Source: Firmicutes bacterium UBA5496
Lineage (GTDB): Bacteria > Bacillota > Proteinivoracia > UBA4975
Length of the DNA stretch: 11,335 nt
Direction: 5' to 3'
Assembly (NCBI GenBank): GCA_002427015.1
Contig: DIPE01000103.1
Coordinates: forward strand, 7,421 to 18,755
How positions within the stretch are numbered: position 1 is the stretch's first letter; every line of letters begins with the position of its first letter. Shown here piece after piece: positions 1 to 7,434 of this stretch. The position numbers and the translations under genes are program-made. Below the pieces are notes generated by a model. It worked only from the letters and a program-made list of their open reading frames with translations, searched no databases and was not told the origin of the DNA.

Positions 1-81
1 CAGGGCTATTATACCACATGGGCCCGAGCAAATGCAGGCCTTGAAAATCTTGGGTTTCCCACAGCTACACTATCTCTCACC

Positions 82-110
82 TTGACCCCAATCAAGAAAA
101 ACCGTATAAT
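82..110 (+). promoter_or_regulatory. SigA-type promoter of the repressor-pump operon
   Basis: The -35 box TTGACC (82-87) and a perfect -10 box TATAAT (105-110) are separated by exactly 17 bp. Transcription would begin near 117, about 37 bases before the ATG of the TetR-type gene. The palindromic operator at 122-139 lies just after that point. No competing promoter is visible in bases 1-81, where I see nothing else I can support. Confidence 0.85.
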
Positions 111-121
111 TGGAGCATCTG

Positions 122-139
122 TGACTGACTGGTCAGTCA
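122..139. promoter_or_regulatory. Palindromic operator, probably bound by the TetR-family protein
   Basis: TGACTGAC and GTCAGTCA form perfect 8-bp inverted arms around a 2-bp TG centre. The site lies about 5-22 bases past the predicted transcription start and directly abuts the ribosome site (GGAGG at 142-146). A bound dimer would block transcription. TetR-family regulators usually bind short palindromes in their own promoter, so autorepression of the operon is the natural reading. The binding itself is inferred. Confidence 0.8.
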
Positions 140-153
140 GGGGAGGTAAATTT

Positions 154-774
154 ATGGAAGACAAGCGCAGCAGCATCATTGCAGCCGCTGCAGAGGCAAT
201 CGATAAATGGGGCAGCCAGTTTACCATGGATATGGTAGCCCAGCAGGCTGGCGTAGCCAAGGGCACTGTCTACCTGTACTTCGCCAGCAAACAAGATCTC
301 CTTCTCAGCATGATTATGGAGGGATTGCAGGAGCTGGAACAGGGCCTCAAAGACGCCGCTGTTGGCTGTAAGGATGCAGGCGGAAAACTGGCGGCCATTG
401 TCACCGCCCATTACCAGATGGTCATCAGCAAGGCCCCGCTGTTTATCAAGCTAGTCTCTCAAGACCCCATGCTATTTCGAGAAGCCCGCCCGGAAATTTT
501 ACCATATCTCAAAGGCATAGAGGGCGTTTATGCAGACGTGCTCAAACAGGGTGTCCAGGAAGGCTGCTTTGGCGGCATTAACCCGGAGATTACGGGAATA
601 ATTCTCCTGACGCTGGTGCATAATGCCGCCGCCAGCTGTAGCATATTCCGGCCTGATCTGTCTGCAGAAGCAGTGCTGGAACAAGTTCACACCCTGATAT
701 TTAAGGGAATAAATGCAGACCCCCAGTTGGCCTTTAAAAATCTGCTCCAGGAGGGAAAAACATGCAAAGTTTAA
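154..774 (+). CDS. TetR/AcrR-family transcriptional repressor
   Basis: A 206-residue regulator, the usual TetR-family length. Residues about 5-50 form the N-terminal helix-turn-helix domain, with the family signature TMDMVAQQAGVAKGTVYLYF around residues 24-43, followed by the typical SKQDLL. The remainder is an all-helical, divergent ligand-binding domain, so the inducer cannot be read from sequence. I chose the ATG at 154 because GGAGG (142-146) lies 7 bases upstream. The same frame is open to the window edge, including a TTG at 82, but that TTG is the -35 box, and the promoter and operator lie inside the extension. The stop overlaps the start of the RND pump gene by 13 bp, so the two are translationally coupled. 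It probably represses this operon until a pump substrate binds. Confidence 0.92.
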   Translation: MEDKRSSIIAAAAEAIDKWGSQFTMDMVAQQAGVAKGTVYLYFASKQDLLLSMIMEGLQELEQGLKDAAVGCKDAGGKLAAIVTAHYQMVISKAPLFIKLVSQDPMLFREARPEILPYLKGIEGVYADVLKQGVQEGCFGGINPEITGIILLTLVHNAAASCSIFRPDLSAEAVLEQVHTLIFKGINADPQLAFKNLLQEGKTCKV

Positions 775-3700
775 TTAAGTTCGCTGTATCCAGAAAAGTA
801 ACCATTCTCATGATCATTGCCGCCCTGCTTTTGCTGGGCAGCGTATCCTGGTCCCGGATTCCTGTGGATCTGCTCCCGGATATTACCTTCCCCGCGGCGG
901 CAGTTTCCATCAACTGGGTGGGCGCCGGCCCCGAAGAAGTTGAGACTTCGGTCACCCGGATTTTGGAAGGTTCCCTGGGGACTGTCACCGGCATCAAAGA
1001 TATTCAATCGGTCTCCAGCATGGACAATGCCCTGATAATTTTGCTCTTTAACTGGGGCACAGATATGGATATGGCCGCCATTGAAATCAGGGAAAAACTC
1101 GACATGGTGGCCTCCCTGCTGCCTGAGGACGCCTCCGCCCCCACCATGTTTAAATTCGACCCCTCCATGCTGCCGGTAATGAACATCGCCCTGGCCTCAG
1201 ATTCCCTGGACCTGGTGGAATTAAATCGTTTGGGGGATGAAGTCAGCCAGCGCCTGGAGCGCATTGAAGGAGTGGCTTCTGTCTCGGTGAGCGGCGGCCT
1301 GGAAGAACAAGTCCTCATCGCTGTAGACGGCCAACTGCTGGAGGAATACGGCCTTACCCTGGCCGGGGTCACCAATTCCCTGCGCCTGGCCAACATCAGC
1401 CTGCCCGGGGGCAGCATCAGCCAAGAAGGCAGGCAATGGACAATTCGGGCATTAATCCGCACCTCTGTGGAGGAAATGAAAGACCTGCTGGTGGGAGTGA
1501 GGACCCAGCTCATTCCCGGCCAGGCCCAGCCGCTGACATTGCCGGTGACCCTGGGCCAAGTGGCGGAAATATCTATTGAGCCTGAACCCCTTACATCCCT
1601 TAGCAGGATTAACAGCCAGAGGAGCGTCAGCCTCAATCTGCAAAAACAATCTGACGCCAATACCGTCATCACCGCCAATCGGGTGCATCATGAGCTGGAA
1701 TTGCTGCAGGAAGAATACCCTAAGGTAAGTTTTGTGCCCAATAATGACCAGTCGGAATTTATCCAGCTGGCCATTGACTCTCTGGTCAAAAACGCCTTGC
1801 TGGGGGCTGTCCTGGCCATGGTCATTCTCCTTTTGTTCCTGCGGGACTTCCGCAGCACCCTGATTGTGGCCATCTCCATACCCGTTTCCATTATCAGCAC
1901 CTTTATCATGATGTTCTTTGCCGGCCTCACCGTCAATATCATGACCTTAAGCGGACTGGCACTGGGAGTGGGCATGCTGGTGGACAACTCCATCGTCGTC
2001 ATTGAAAACATCTTCCGCCATCTCCAGGAGGAGAAAATGGCGCCGGTCCAAGCTGCCCTGGCGGGGACCAAAGAAGTGGCAATGGCCATTACCGCTTCCA
2101 CCCTGACCACGGTGGCAGTCTTCCTGCCGGTGGTGTACGTTGGGGGAATTGCCGGCATTCTCTTTAAAGAGCTGGCCCTGACAGTCACTTTTTCCCTGCT
2201 GGCCTCTCTGGCCGTTTCCCTGACAGTCACCCCCATGCTGGCCAGCGTCTTTGCCCGGCTTAAAAAAGGCAGGACCGCGAAGATTATGGACATTGCCTCT
2301 CTGTACAGGCGCAGTCTGGCCTGGACCCTGAAACACGGCATCGTTGCCCTAGTTGTAGTGGTTGTGCTCTTGGCTGGCAGCCTGGCTCTCATCCCCCGCC
2401 TGGGAGGCGAATTCATTCCCCCCTTTGATGAAGGCATCGGCACAATCACAGTTACCCTGGGGCCTGAGTCTGCCCTCGAAGATACTGAAAATGCCGCTTC
2501 TCAGGTAGAAAAGACCCTGCTGGAATTCCCCCAGACCCAGCTGGTAGCCACCTCTATCGGCGGCGGCAGAACCTTGCTCAGCAGTTTCCGCGGGAGCAGC
2601 GCAGTCAATATCGCTCAAATCAGCTTTCAGCTGGTGCCGGTGGAAGAGCGGGATATGAGCACAGCAGAATTCATTGAGCAGGTGATTGCCGATTTGCCCC
2701 CAATCAGCGGGGCGGAGATCAGCGCCAGCACGATGAGTTCTATGGGCGGCGGCATGCTGGGGGGAGGCAGCTCCATGGAGCTGGAACTAGCAGGCCAAGA
2801 GCTGCAGAAATTAGGAACCTATAGCGCAGACATTGCCCAAGCTCTTTCCCCTTTGGACTTCGTCACAGATGTCAGCACTTCCCTGGGGGAAACAAATCCT
2901 GAAGTCCAAGTGGATATCGACTTAGCCAAGGCCGCCATGCTGGGGGTAAACCCCTTAGCAATAGGAAATGCCATCCGCTCTGCTTTCCAGGCGCAAACCG
3001 CTACCCGCCTGTCCCGTGAGGGCTATGAGCTCAATGTAGTTGTAGAGCTTGCAGGCGAGGATGGCAGCGTCGATGATATTGGCCAGGTAGTTGTCGCTAG
3101 TCAAAATGGCATGCTGGTCCGGGTTAAAGATGTGGCCACTGTGGTGGAGACTTCAGGTCCCCGTTCTATCCGCCGTCATAACAATAAGCGGGCAGTGACA
3201 ATTACCGCTGAAATCGCTGAAGACAAGGATTTGCGGGGAGCCCAAAGGGCTGCGGAGGAGGCGATTGCCGATATCCACCTGCCCCAGGGTTACAGCCTGG
3301 AGTTTCAAGGTGAGATTGTGGAAATGCAGGAAGCCTTTGAGGGACTGCTCCTGGCCCTGCTGCTGGCCGTTGCCCTGGTATACATGGTCATGGCCTCCCA
3401 GTTTGAATCCCTGGTGCACCCCCTCATTGTCATGTTCACTTTGCCCCTGGCGGCAATTGGCGTCATCTTTACCCTGTTTATCACCGGCAACAACCTCAAT
3501 ATTCCTTCCATGATCGGCATCATCATCCTGGCGGGGATTGTGGTCAACAATGCCATTGTCCTCATTGACTATGTCAACAAACTGCGGAGCAGGGGCATGG
3601 AAAGAGATGAGGCTTTGCTCACTGCCGGCGAAACCAGGCTGCGGCCCATTCTCATGACCACCCTCACTACAATACTGGGCTTGCTGCCCCTGGCCTTGGT

Positions 3701-3857
3701 CAGTGGTTCGGGCTCGGAAATGCAAAAACCTCTGGCTGTTGCCGTCATCGGCGGGCTGACGGTATCCGCCCTCCTGACCCTGTATATCATTCCTTTGGTC
3801 TATCGGTTTGTCGACCGCCTTTTCCCCCGGGCCACCAATATCCAAGAAACCAAATAA
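762..3857 (+). CDS. RND-family efflux transporter permease (HAE1/AcrB-like, SwrC-type)
   Basis: A 1031-residue inner-membrane, proton-driven exporter of full RND length. It has the expected duplicated layout: TM1 at about residues 10-30, a large porter loop, TM2-TM6 at about 336-495, then a second TM-loop-TM half ending in TM8-TM12. LVDNSIVVIEN (residues 406-416) is the TM4 proton-relay motif. Asp408 matches the first Asp of AcrB's pair, but the second is Asn409. In TM10, VVNNAIVLIDY has Asn where AcrB has its relay Lys. Both variants are, to my knowledge, common in Gram-positive SwrC-like pumps. AGGAGGG (749-755) lies 6 bases before the ATG. A Gly/Met-rich stretch (SSMGGGMLGGGSSM) lies in the second porter loop. 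No periplasmic adaptor or outer channel is encoded next to it, so it may act alone. The TetR neighbour suggests induction by a hydrophobic toxin, drug or surfactant-like compound; the substrate is unknown. Confidence 0.93.
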   Translation: MQSLIKFAVSRKVTILMIIAALLLLGSVSWSRIPVDLLPDITFPAAAVSINWVGAGPEEVETSVTRILEGSLGTVTGIKDIQSVSSMDNALIILLFNWGTDMDMAAIEIREKLDMVASLLPEDASAPTMFKFDPSMLPVMNIALASDSLDLVELNRLGDEVSQRLERIEGVASVSVSGGLEEQVLIAVDGQLLEEYGLTLAGVTNSLRLANISLPGGSISQEGRQWTIRALIRTSVEEMKDLLVGVRTQLIPGQAQPLTLPVTLGQVAEISIEPEPLTSLSRINSQRSVSLNLQKQSDANTVITANRVHHELELLQEEYPKVSFVPNNDQSEFIQLAIDSLVKNALLGAVLAMVILLLFLRDFRSTLIVAISIPVSIISTFIMMFFAGLTVNIMTLSGLALGVGMLVDNSIVVIENIFRHLQEEKMAPVQAALAGTKEVAMAITASTLTTVAVFLPVVYVGGIAGILFKELALTVTFSLLASLAVSLTVTPMLASVFARLKKGRTAKIMDIASLYRRSLAWTLKHGIVALVVVVVLLAGSLALIPRLGGEFIPPFDEGIGTITVTLGPESALEDTENAASQVEKTLLEFPQTQLVATSIGGGRTLLSSFRGSSAVNIAQISFQLVPVEERDMSTAEFIEQVIADLPPISGAEISASTMSSMGGGMLGGGSSMELELAGQELQKLGTYSADIAQALSPLDFVTDVSTSLGETNPEVQVDIDLAKAAMLGVNPLAIGNAIRSAFQAQTATRLSREGYELNVVVELAGEDGSVDDIGQVVVASQNGMLVRVKDVATVVETSGPRSIRRHNNKRAVTITAEIAEDKDLRGAQRAAEEAIADIHLPQGYSLEFQGEIVEMQEAFEGLLLALLLAVALVYMVMASQFESLVHPLIVMFTLPLAAIGVIFTLFITGNNLNIPSMIGIIILAGIVVNNAIVLIDYVNKLRSRGMERDEALLTAGETRLRPILMTTLTTILGLLPLALVSGSGSEMQKPLAVAVIGGLTVSALLTLYIIPLVYRFVDRLFPRATNIQETK

Positions 3858-3861
3858 CTGC

Positions 3862-3900
3862 AAAAGTATCCACTGGGGACAGTCCCCAGTGGATACTTTT
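3862..3900. repeat. 39-bp palindromic repeat, copy 1; also a bidirectional terminator-like hairpin
   Basis: Perfect 18-bp arms (AAAAGTATCCACTGGGGA and its complement, ending CTTTT) surround a 3-base CAG loop. It begins 5 bases after the pump stop codon, so it is well placed as the operon's terminator, although the T-run is short and part of the stem. Its central 23 bp match copies 2 and 3 apart from the loop orientation (CAG rather than CTG) and two core bases of copy 2. The outer arms differ from copy 3 by three compensated base pairs. Confidence 0.85.
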
Positions 3901-4009
3901 CTGATATGCCAGCGCGAATGACAGATATTATTTTGCAAATAAAGGATTCTTGATATTTTTATGGAATTAATAAACTAATATAAATAAACAGAAATACGGG
4001 CAGGGGAGA
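3901..4009 (+). other. AT-rich intergenic spacer, likely holding the promoter of the next gene
   Basis: This stretch is much richer in A and T than the flanking genes. It has TTGATA at 3950-3955 and several TATAAT-like hexamers (TAATAT 3976-3981, TATAAA 3979-3984), but none has a clean 16-18 bp spacing; TTGCAA (3933-3938) with TTTTAT (3957-3962) has 18. A promoter for the 4063 gene probably lies here, but I cannot choose a pair. No ORF with a ribosome site is visible. Confidence 0.35.
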
Positions 4010-4048
4010 AAAAGGCGCCAGCGGGGACTGTCCCCAGTGGGTCATTTT
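4010..4048. repeat. 39-bp palindromic repeat, copy 2 (degenerate arms)
   Basis: By hand alignment, 34 of 39 positions match copy 3 in the same orientation. The inner hairpin GGGGACTGTCCCC (4023-4035) is perfect. A GC for CT change at 4021-4022 and three changes at 4041-4044 break the outer stem. It ends just before the ribosome site (4050-4057) of the propeller gene, so in mRNA the hairpin would lie in the 5' untranslated region rather than at a gene end. Confidence 0.8.
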
Positions 4049-4062
4049 TGGAGGTGGAGGCA

Positions 4063-6216
4063 TTGGCTATCAGGATTACACCAGATAAATTGCGCATAGG
4101 CGCCATAGCGCTGCTGCTGGCTGCGATGGCCGCATTGCTAATTTATCCGTGGAACACTATGGATGTTTTGGATAGGTGCCAGGATTTATATGAGCGTGGG
4201 GAATATGAAACCTGCGGTCGAGTGCTGGCTGGGAAATTGCGCCGGGACCCAGACTGGCATGAGGGCAGGGAATTATTAGTAAAGGCCCAGCTGGCCGCGA
4301 ACGACCCCCTGGCCGCTTTGCCTAACTTCTTGTACTTGCTGGAGGCAGGCAGCATAGGCGACATGGGAGCGCCTATAATAAGCCAATTGTTAGAATCTGA
4401 CCGGGACGTCCAGAACCAGGCCCGCTTGCTGCTGGAAGAAAGATTGGCGGCTCAGCCTGAGTTGTTTAAAACCAGGGAATTCCTCATTAATTTCGAGCTT
4501 GCAGCAAACAACCCGCAAAAAGCCCTCAGCCATCTCAGTGCATTGTCTTCGCGGGGCATGTCCTCCAGGGAGCTGGAAAGTCTGGTTGCCCGAAAATATA
4601 ACGATTATTCTGCTTGGGCCGAGCATATGGACCAGCTGCAGGCAGACAATCCCCATTGGTCCTGGCCCGGGGAGATGAAACTCCTCTTTGCCCTGGAGCA
4701 TGGGGACCTTGAGCTGGCGGTCAATGAACTTGATGAATTATTGGCGGCCGGTTCGCGGCCGCAGGATCTGGTTGCAAGGACATTTCAGCTTGCCCTGGAG
4801 AGGGACTTAGGCACTGCTTTGATTGTAGCTGTAAAAGCGGATCAGCCTTTTTTGGTGCAAGATGTGTTTGCTCAAGCCGAGAAGCTGGAACCGGCTGAAC
4901 TTAGCAGCCTGCTGCCCCAATTACTGGCGCTGCTGCCTGATGAACCCAGACTCCAGGCGTTATCTGCCTTTTATCTTCTACCGCCCCGCCAGGGGTTGGA
5001 CCTGCTTTTAGACCTGGAAGACAAGGGCTATGTTCCCCCTGATCCAGATAAGTACCTTGAAAAAAAGATTCTCCTCCTCCGGCAGGTCCATATTTTTGAT
5101 TTCAAATACCTAAAGTTTTTGGATGAAAGGTACCTCCCCCCAGCCTCCCTGATTGATCTGGCCATAGAATGCCGGCAGAGCAATCCCAGAGGGCTCCGGG
5201 AACTGGCGGATTATATAGATGCCCTTGACTTACTGGGCTTCAGCCGGGATACTACCATACTCCGAGATATCGCCGCCTTCTCCGGGCCGACTCCCAAGAT
5301 TATCTGGCAAGGCCCAGGTAATTTAAGCCAGCCCCGGCCCTTTACCCTCAGCCTTTCTCCCAACGGAAAATGGCTGATCTGCAGTTATTCCTATCAAACA
5401 ATATTTGTCAACTTGGCCACCGGGGAAGAAACCATTTTCGACACAGTTGCCGGGCAATGGAGATGGAGTCCCGACAGCAGTAAGGCGGCGGCAATAACTG
5501 CCACTACTTTAAATACTATGGTCTTGAATTTTACTGACACAAGCAGCAAAATTCAGGGCCCCAGTGAATTCCGCCTTCCCGATGGCTGCTTTATCCTGGG
5601 CTGGCTGGATAACCGCACCCTGGCGATAAAGGAAGAAGACATCAAGACAAGGGTTGCCAACCTCGATACTACAAACGGAAAGTTGCAGTGGTTGACTGAA
5701 AAAAGAGCGGGCTGGCCAACGCTGAACCAGGCAGGGGAGTTGGTCTGGATTGTGCCGGAAGGGGGCAATTTGCTTATCGACACAGGCAAGAGCAAGAAAA
5801 CCTACCACATATATGGGGAAGAGGCGGATTTTGAGCACCTTTCCCTTAGCCCCCCCCTGGATTGGTTCCCGGGGAATAGAAAGATTTTGTTTGACAGCGC
5901 TTTTTCCCCCATTTATGGCCATATCCTCAACCTGGATACCGGCAGTTATGTCCACATAAATCTCCCCTGGACATATTCCCCGGGAAACTGGGCGGATTCC
6001 CAAAGCATTTGGGAATTTTATTCCTTCCCAGAATTGGGATCGAATTACTCTCCCTTGGTAAAAACCAATCTGGGAACCGGCAAGAATGAATTCACTGGGA
6101 TAATAATCAAGCAAGAATTTTCCGGAGTTGCCACTGCAGATATACTCTACTGCAGCGCCGGCAAAGTCATTGCCGTGGCCAGCAATGAGGGCATCCAAGT
6201 ATACGAGATGCCGTAA
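4063..6216 (+). CDS. Membrane-anchored protein with helical (TPR-like) repeats and a C-terminal beta-propeller-like domain; function unknown
   Basis: A 717-residue protein that I cannot assign to a named family. With the TTG start at 4063, one hydrophobic segment lies at about residues 12-29 (LRIGAIALLLAAMAALLIY), after a short basic N-terminus. This suggests a single membrane anchor with most of the chain outside the cytoplasm. Residues about 35-330 are Leu/Ala-rich paired helices resembling tetratricopeptide repeats (LYERGEYETC, QLAANDPLAAL, FELAANNPQKAL). Residues about 420-717 are beta-rich, with TolB/WD40-like blade signatures (LSLSPNGKWLI, WRWSPDSS, GWLDNRTLAI), suggesting a propeller. 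No catalytic triad is obvious. GGAGGTGG (4050-4057) fits the TTG at 4063; a TTG at 4048 or GTG at 4054 would lack a ribosome site. The gene is bracketed by repeat copies 2 and 3, and its stop codon uses the first bases of copy 3. A scaffold or binding role is likely. Confidence 0.75.
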   Translation: MAIRITPDKLRIGAIALLLAAMAALLIYPWNTMDVLDRCQDLYERGEYETCGRVLAGKLRRDPDWHEGRELLVKAQLAANDPLAALPNFLYLLEAGSIGDMGAPIISQLLESDRDVQNQARLLLEERLAAQPELFKTREFLINFELAANNPQKALSHLSALSSRGMSSRELESLVARKYNDYSAWAEHMDQLQADNPHWSWPGEMKLLFALEHGDLELAVNELDELLAAGSRPQDLVARTFQLALERDLGTALIVAVKADQPFLVQDVFAQAEKLEPAELSSLLPQLLALLPDEPRLQALSAFYLLPPRQGLDLLLDLEDKGYVPPDPDKYLEKKILLLRQVHIFDFKYLKFLDERYLPPASLIDLAIECRQSNPRGLRELADYIDALDLLGFSRDTTILRDIAAFSGPTPKIIWQGPGNLSQPRPFTLSLSPNGKWLICSYSYQTIFVNLATGEETIFDTVAGQWRWSPDSSKAAAITATTLNTMVLNFTDTSSKIQGPSEFRLPDGCFILGWLDNRTLAIKEEDIKTRVANLDTTNGKLQWLTEKRAGWPTLNQAGELVWIVPEGGNLLIDTGKSKKTYHIYGEEADFEHLSLSPPLDWFPGNRKILFDSAFSPIYGHILNLDTGSYVHINLPWTYSPGNWADSQSIWEFYSFPELGSNYSPLVKTNLGTGKNEFTGIIIKQEFSGVATADILYCSAGKVIAVASNEGIQVYEMP

Positions 6217-6253
6217 AAGGCGCCACTGGGGACTGTCCCCAGTGGCGCCTTTT
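6215..6253. repeat. 39-bp palindromic repeat, copy 3; bidirectional terminator between convergent genes
   Basis: Perfect 18-bp arms (AAAAGGCGCCACTGGGGA and its complement, ending CCTTTT) flank a CTG loop. The left arm supplies the last two bases of the propeller gene's TAA (6214-6216). The right arm ends 2 bases before the stop codon of the convergent amidohydrolase gene (6256-6258). This position and symmetry suit a shared terminator for both strands. The core matches copies 1 and 2. Confidence 0.88.
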
Positions 6254-6255
6254 GC

Positions 6256-7434
6256 TTACTTTTCTGGCGGGTACACTACTTCCCCGTCGATGATGGTATA
6301 CATGACTGTGGACAGGTAGTCGAAGGGATGGCCCTGAATGATGACTAGGTCGGCATCCTTGCCCACCTCTATGCTGCCCACCCTGTCTTCCACACCCAGG
6401 ATCTTGGCTGCGTTAATAGTGATTAAACGCAGGACCTGGTATTCATCCATTCCCGTCTCCCGCACTACTGCCGCGGCGGCATGGAGCAGCTGGTAGACAT
6501 TGAGCACTGGATGGTCGGTGGTCAAGGCCACGGTTATCCCGGCTTCTGAAAGTATTTTTACGCTTTCCAGAGTCTTGTTCTGGGTTTCGATCTTACCGGG
6601 AGTGCCCATGGAAGGCCCGACGATGGCAGGAAAACCGGATTCTTTTACCCAGTCCACAATCAAGTGGGCTTCGCTGGCATGTTCCAGGGTCATGTTGATG
6701 TCAAACTCCTGGGCAATCCGGATGGCGGTGGCGATGTCGTCGGCCCGGTGGGCATGCATGCGCAGGGGGATTTCTTTCTTGAGGACGGGAATCAGGGCTT
6801 CGTATTTTAAATCCCGAGGAGGCATTTTTTCGGCATCATCGCCGGCCCTGTTTATTTTGTTCATATAGTTTTGGGCATTGACCAGGGCCTCCCGCAGCAG
6901 GGCGGCGCTGCCCATGCGGGTGCTGGGCATGCGCTTTTGACTGGAGTAGACCCGCTTGGGGTTTTCGCCAAAAGCTGCTTTGATGCCGGCGTTTTCCCTG
7001 ATTACCCGCTGCTGTAGCCCTCCGTTCCCAGTCTTGAGGACTACGGTACTGCCCCCCAGAATATTGGCGCTGCCCGGGGTGGACATGACGGTGGTGATGC
7101 CAGCCTCTGCCGCTTCCCGGTAGCCGTCATCAAGGGGATTGATGGCATCCAGAGCCCGGAGCTGAGAGGTTACGGGATCCGTCATTTCGTTGTAGTCGTG
7201 GCCTTCCCAGCCCATGCCCTCCTCGCTGACCCCTAGATGGGTATGGGGATCGATAAAGCCCGGATAAACTGACGCGCCTGCGGCATCTATTGTATCAGCT
7301 TCCTCAGGTATCTCTATTTGGCCGATGGCGGCAATCTTGCCGTTTTCTACTAGGATAGAACCCTTTATGGGCTCCCTGTGGGCAATTGTATGAATGTCAG
7401 CGTTGATAATAGCCAGTATTTTCTTAGCGCTCAT
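6256..7434 (-). CDS. Metal-dependent amidohydrolase, imidazolonepropionase-like (downstream tandem paralogue)
   Basis: A 392-residue cytoplasmic hydrolase of the amidohydrolase superfamily (COG1228-like). The small N-terminal beta-sandwich (about 1-55) is followed by the metal-binding DPHTHLG motif (His64, His66), then MHAHRADD (His227, His229), EHASEAH (His252, His257) and TTDHP (Asp307). The last is the usual catalytic, metal-bound Asp at strand 8. The C-terminal KDADLVIIQGHPFD closes the sandwich. AAFGENPKRVYSSQK (about 153-167) is shared with its neighbour; its Lys152 or Glu157 could be a bridging metal ligand, which is inference. It is probably an aminoacyl-derivative, dipeptide or cyclic amide hydrolase; the substrate cannot be read. 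The ATG overlaps the end of the upstream paralogue by 11 bp, with GGAGAG 7 bases before it, so translation is coupled. There is no signal peptide. Confidence 0.88.
   Translation of the reverse strand: MSAKKILAIINADIHTIAHREPIKGSILVENGKIAAIGQIEIPEEADTIDAAGASVYPGFIDPHTHLGVSEEGMGWEGHDYNEMTDPVTSQLRALDAINPLDDGYREAAEAGITTVMSTPGSANILGGSTVVLKTGNGGLQQRVIRENAGIKAAFGENPKRVYSSQKRMPSTRMGSAALLREALVNAQNYMNKINRAGDDAEKMPPRDLKYEALIPVLKKEIPLRMHAHRADDIATAIRIAQEFDINMTLEHASEAHLIVDWVKESGFPAIVGPSMGTPGKIETQNKTLESVKILSEAGITVALTTDHPVLNVYQLLHAAAAVVRETGMDEYQVLRLITINAAKILGVEDRVGSIEVGKDADLVIIQGHPFDYLSTVMYTIIDGEVVYPPEK

Noticed and set aside
1..153. Frame of the TetR gene is open to the left edge, allowing a longer protein from TTG at 82.
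   Set aside because: The TTG is the -35 box, and the -10 box, start point and operator lie inside the extension. The ATG at 154 has an ideal ribosome site and gives the normal family N-terminus.
1688..2449. Long minus-strand ORFs inside the RND gene (also 1004-1678 and 3153-3938).
   Set aside because: These are shadows of the RND coding frame, with low-complexity Met/Arg/Thr-rich or Gln/Gly-rich translations.
3862..6253. Repeated palindromes considered as a CRISPR array.
   Set aside because: There are only three copies, irregularly spaced 109 to about 2170 bp apart, one is inverted, and there are no spacer-like units or cas genes.
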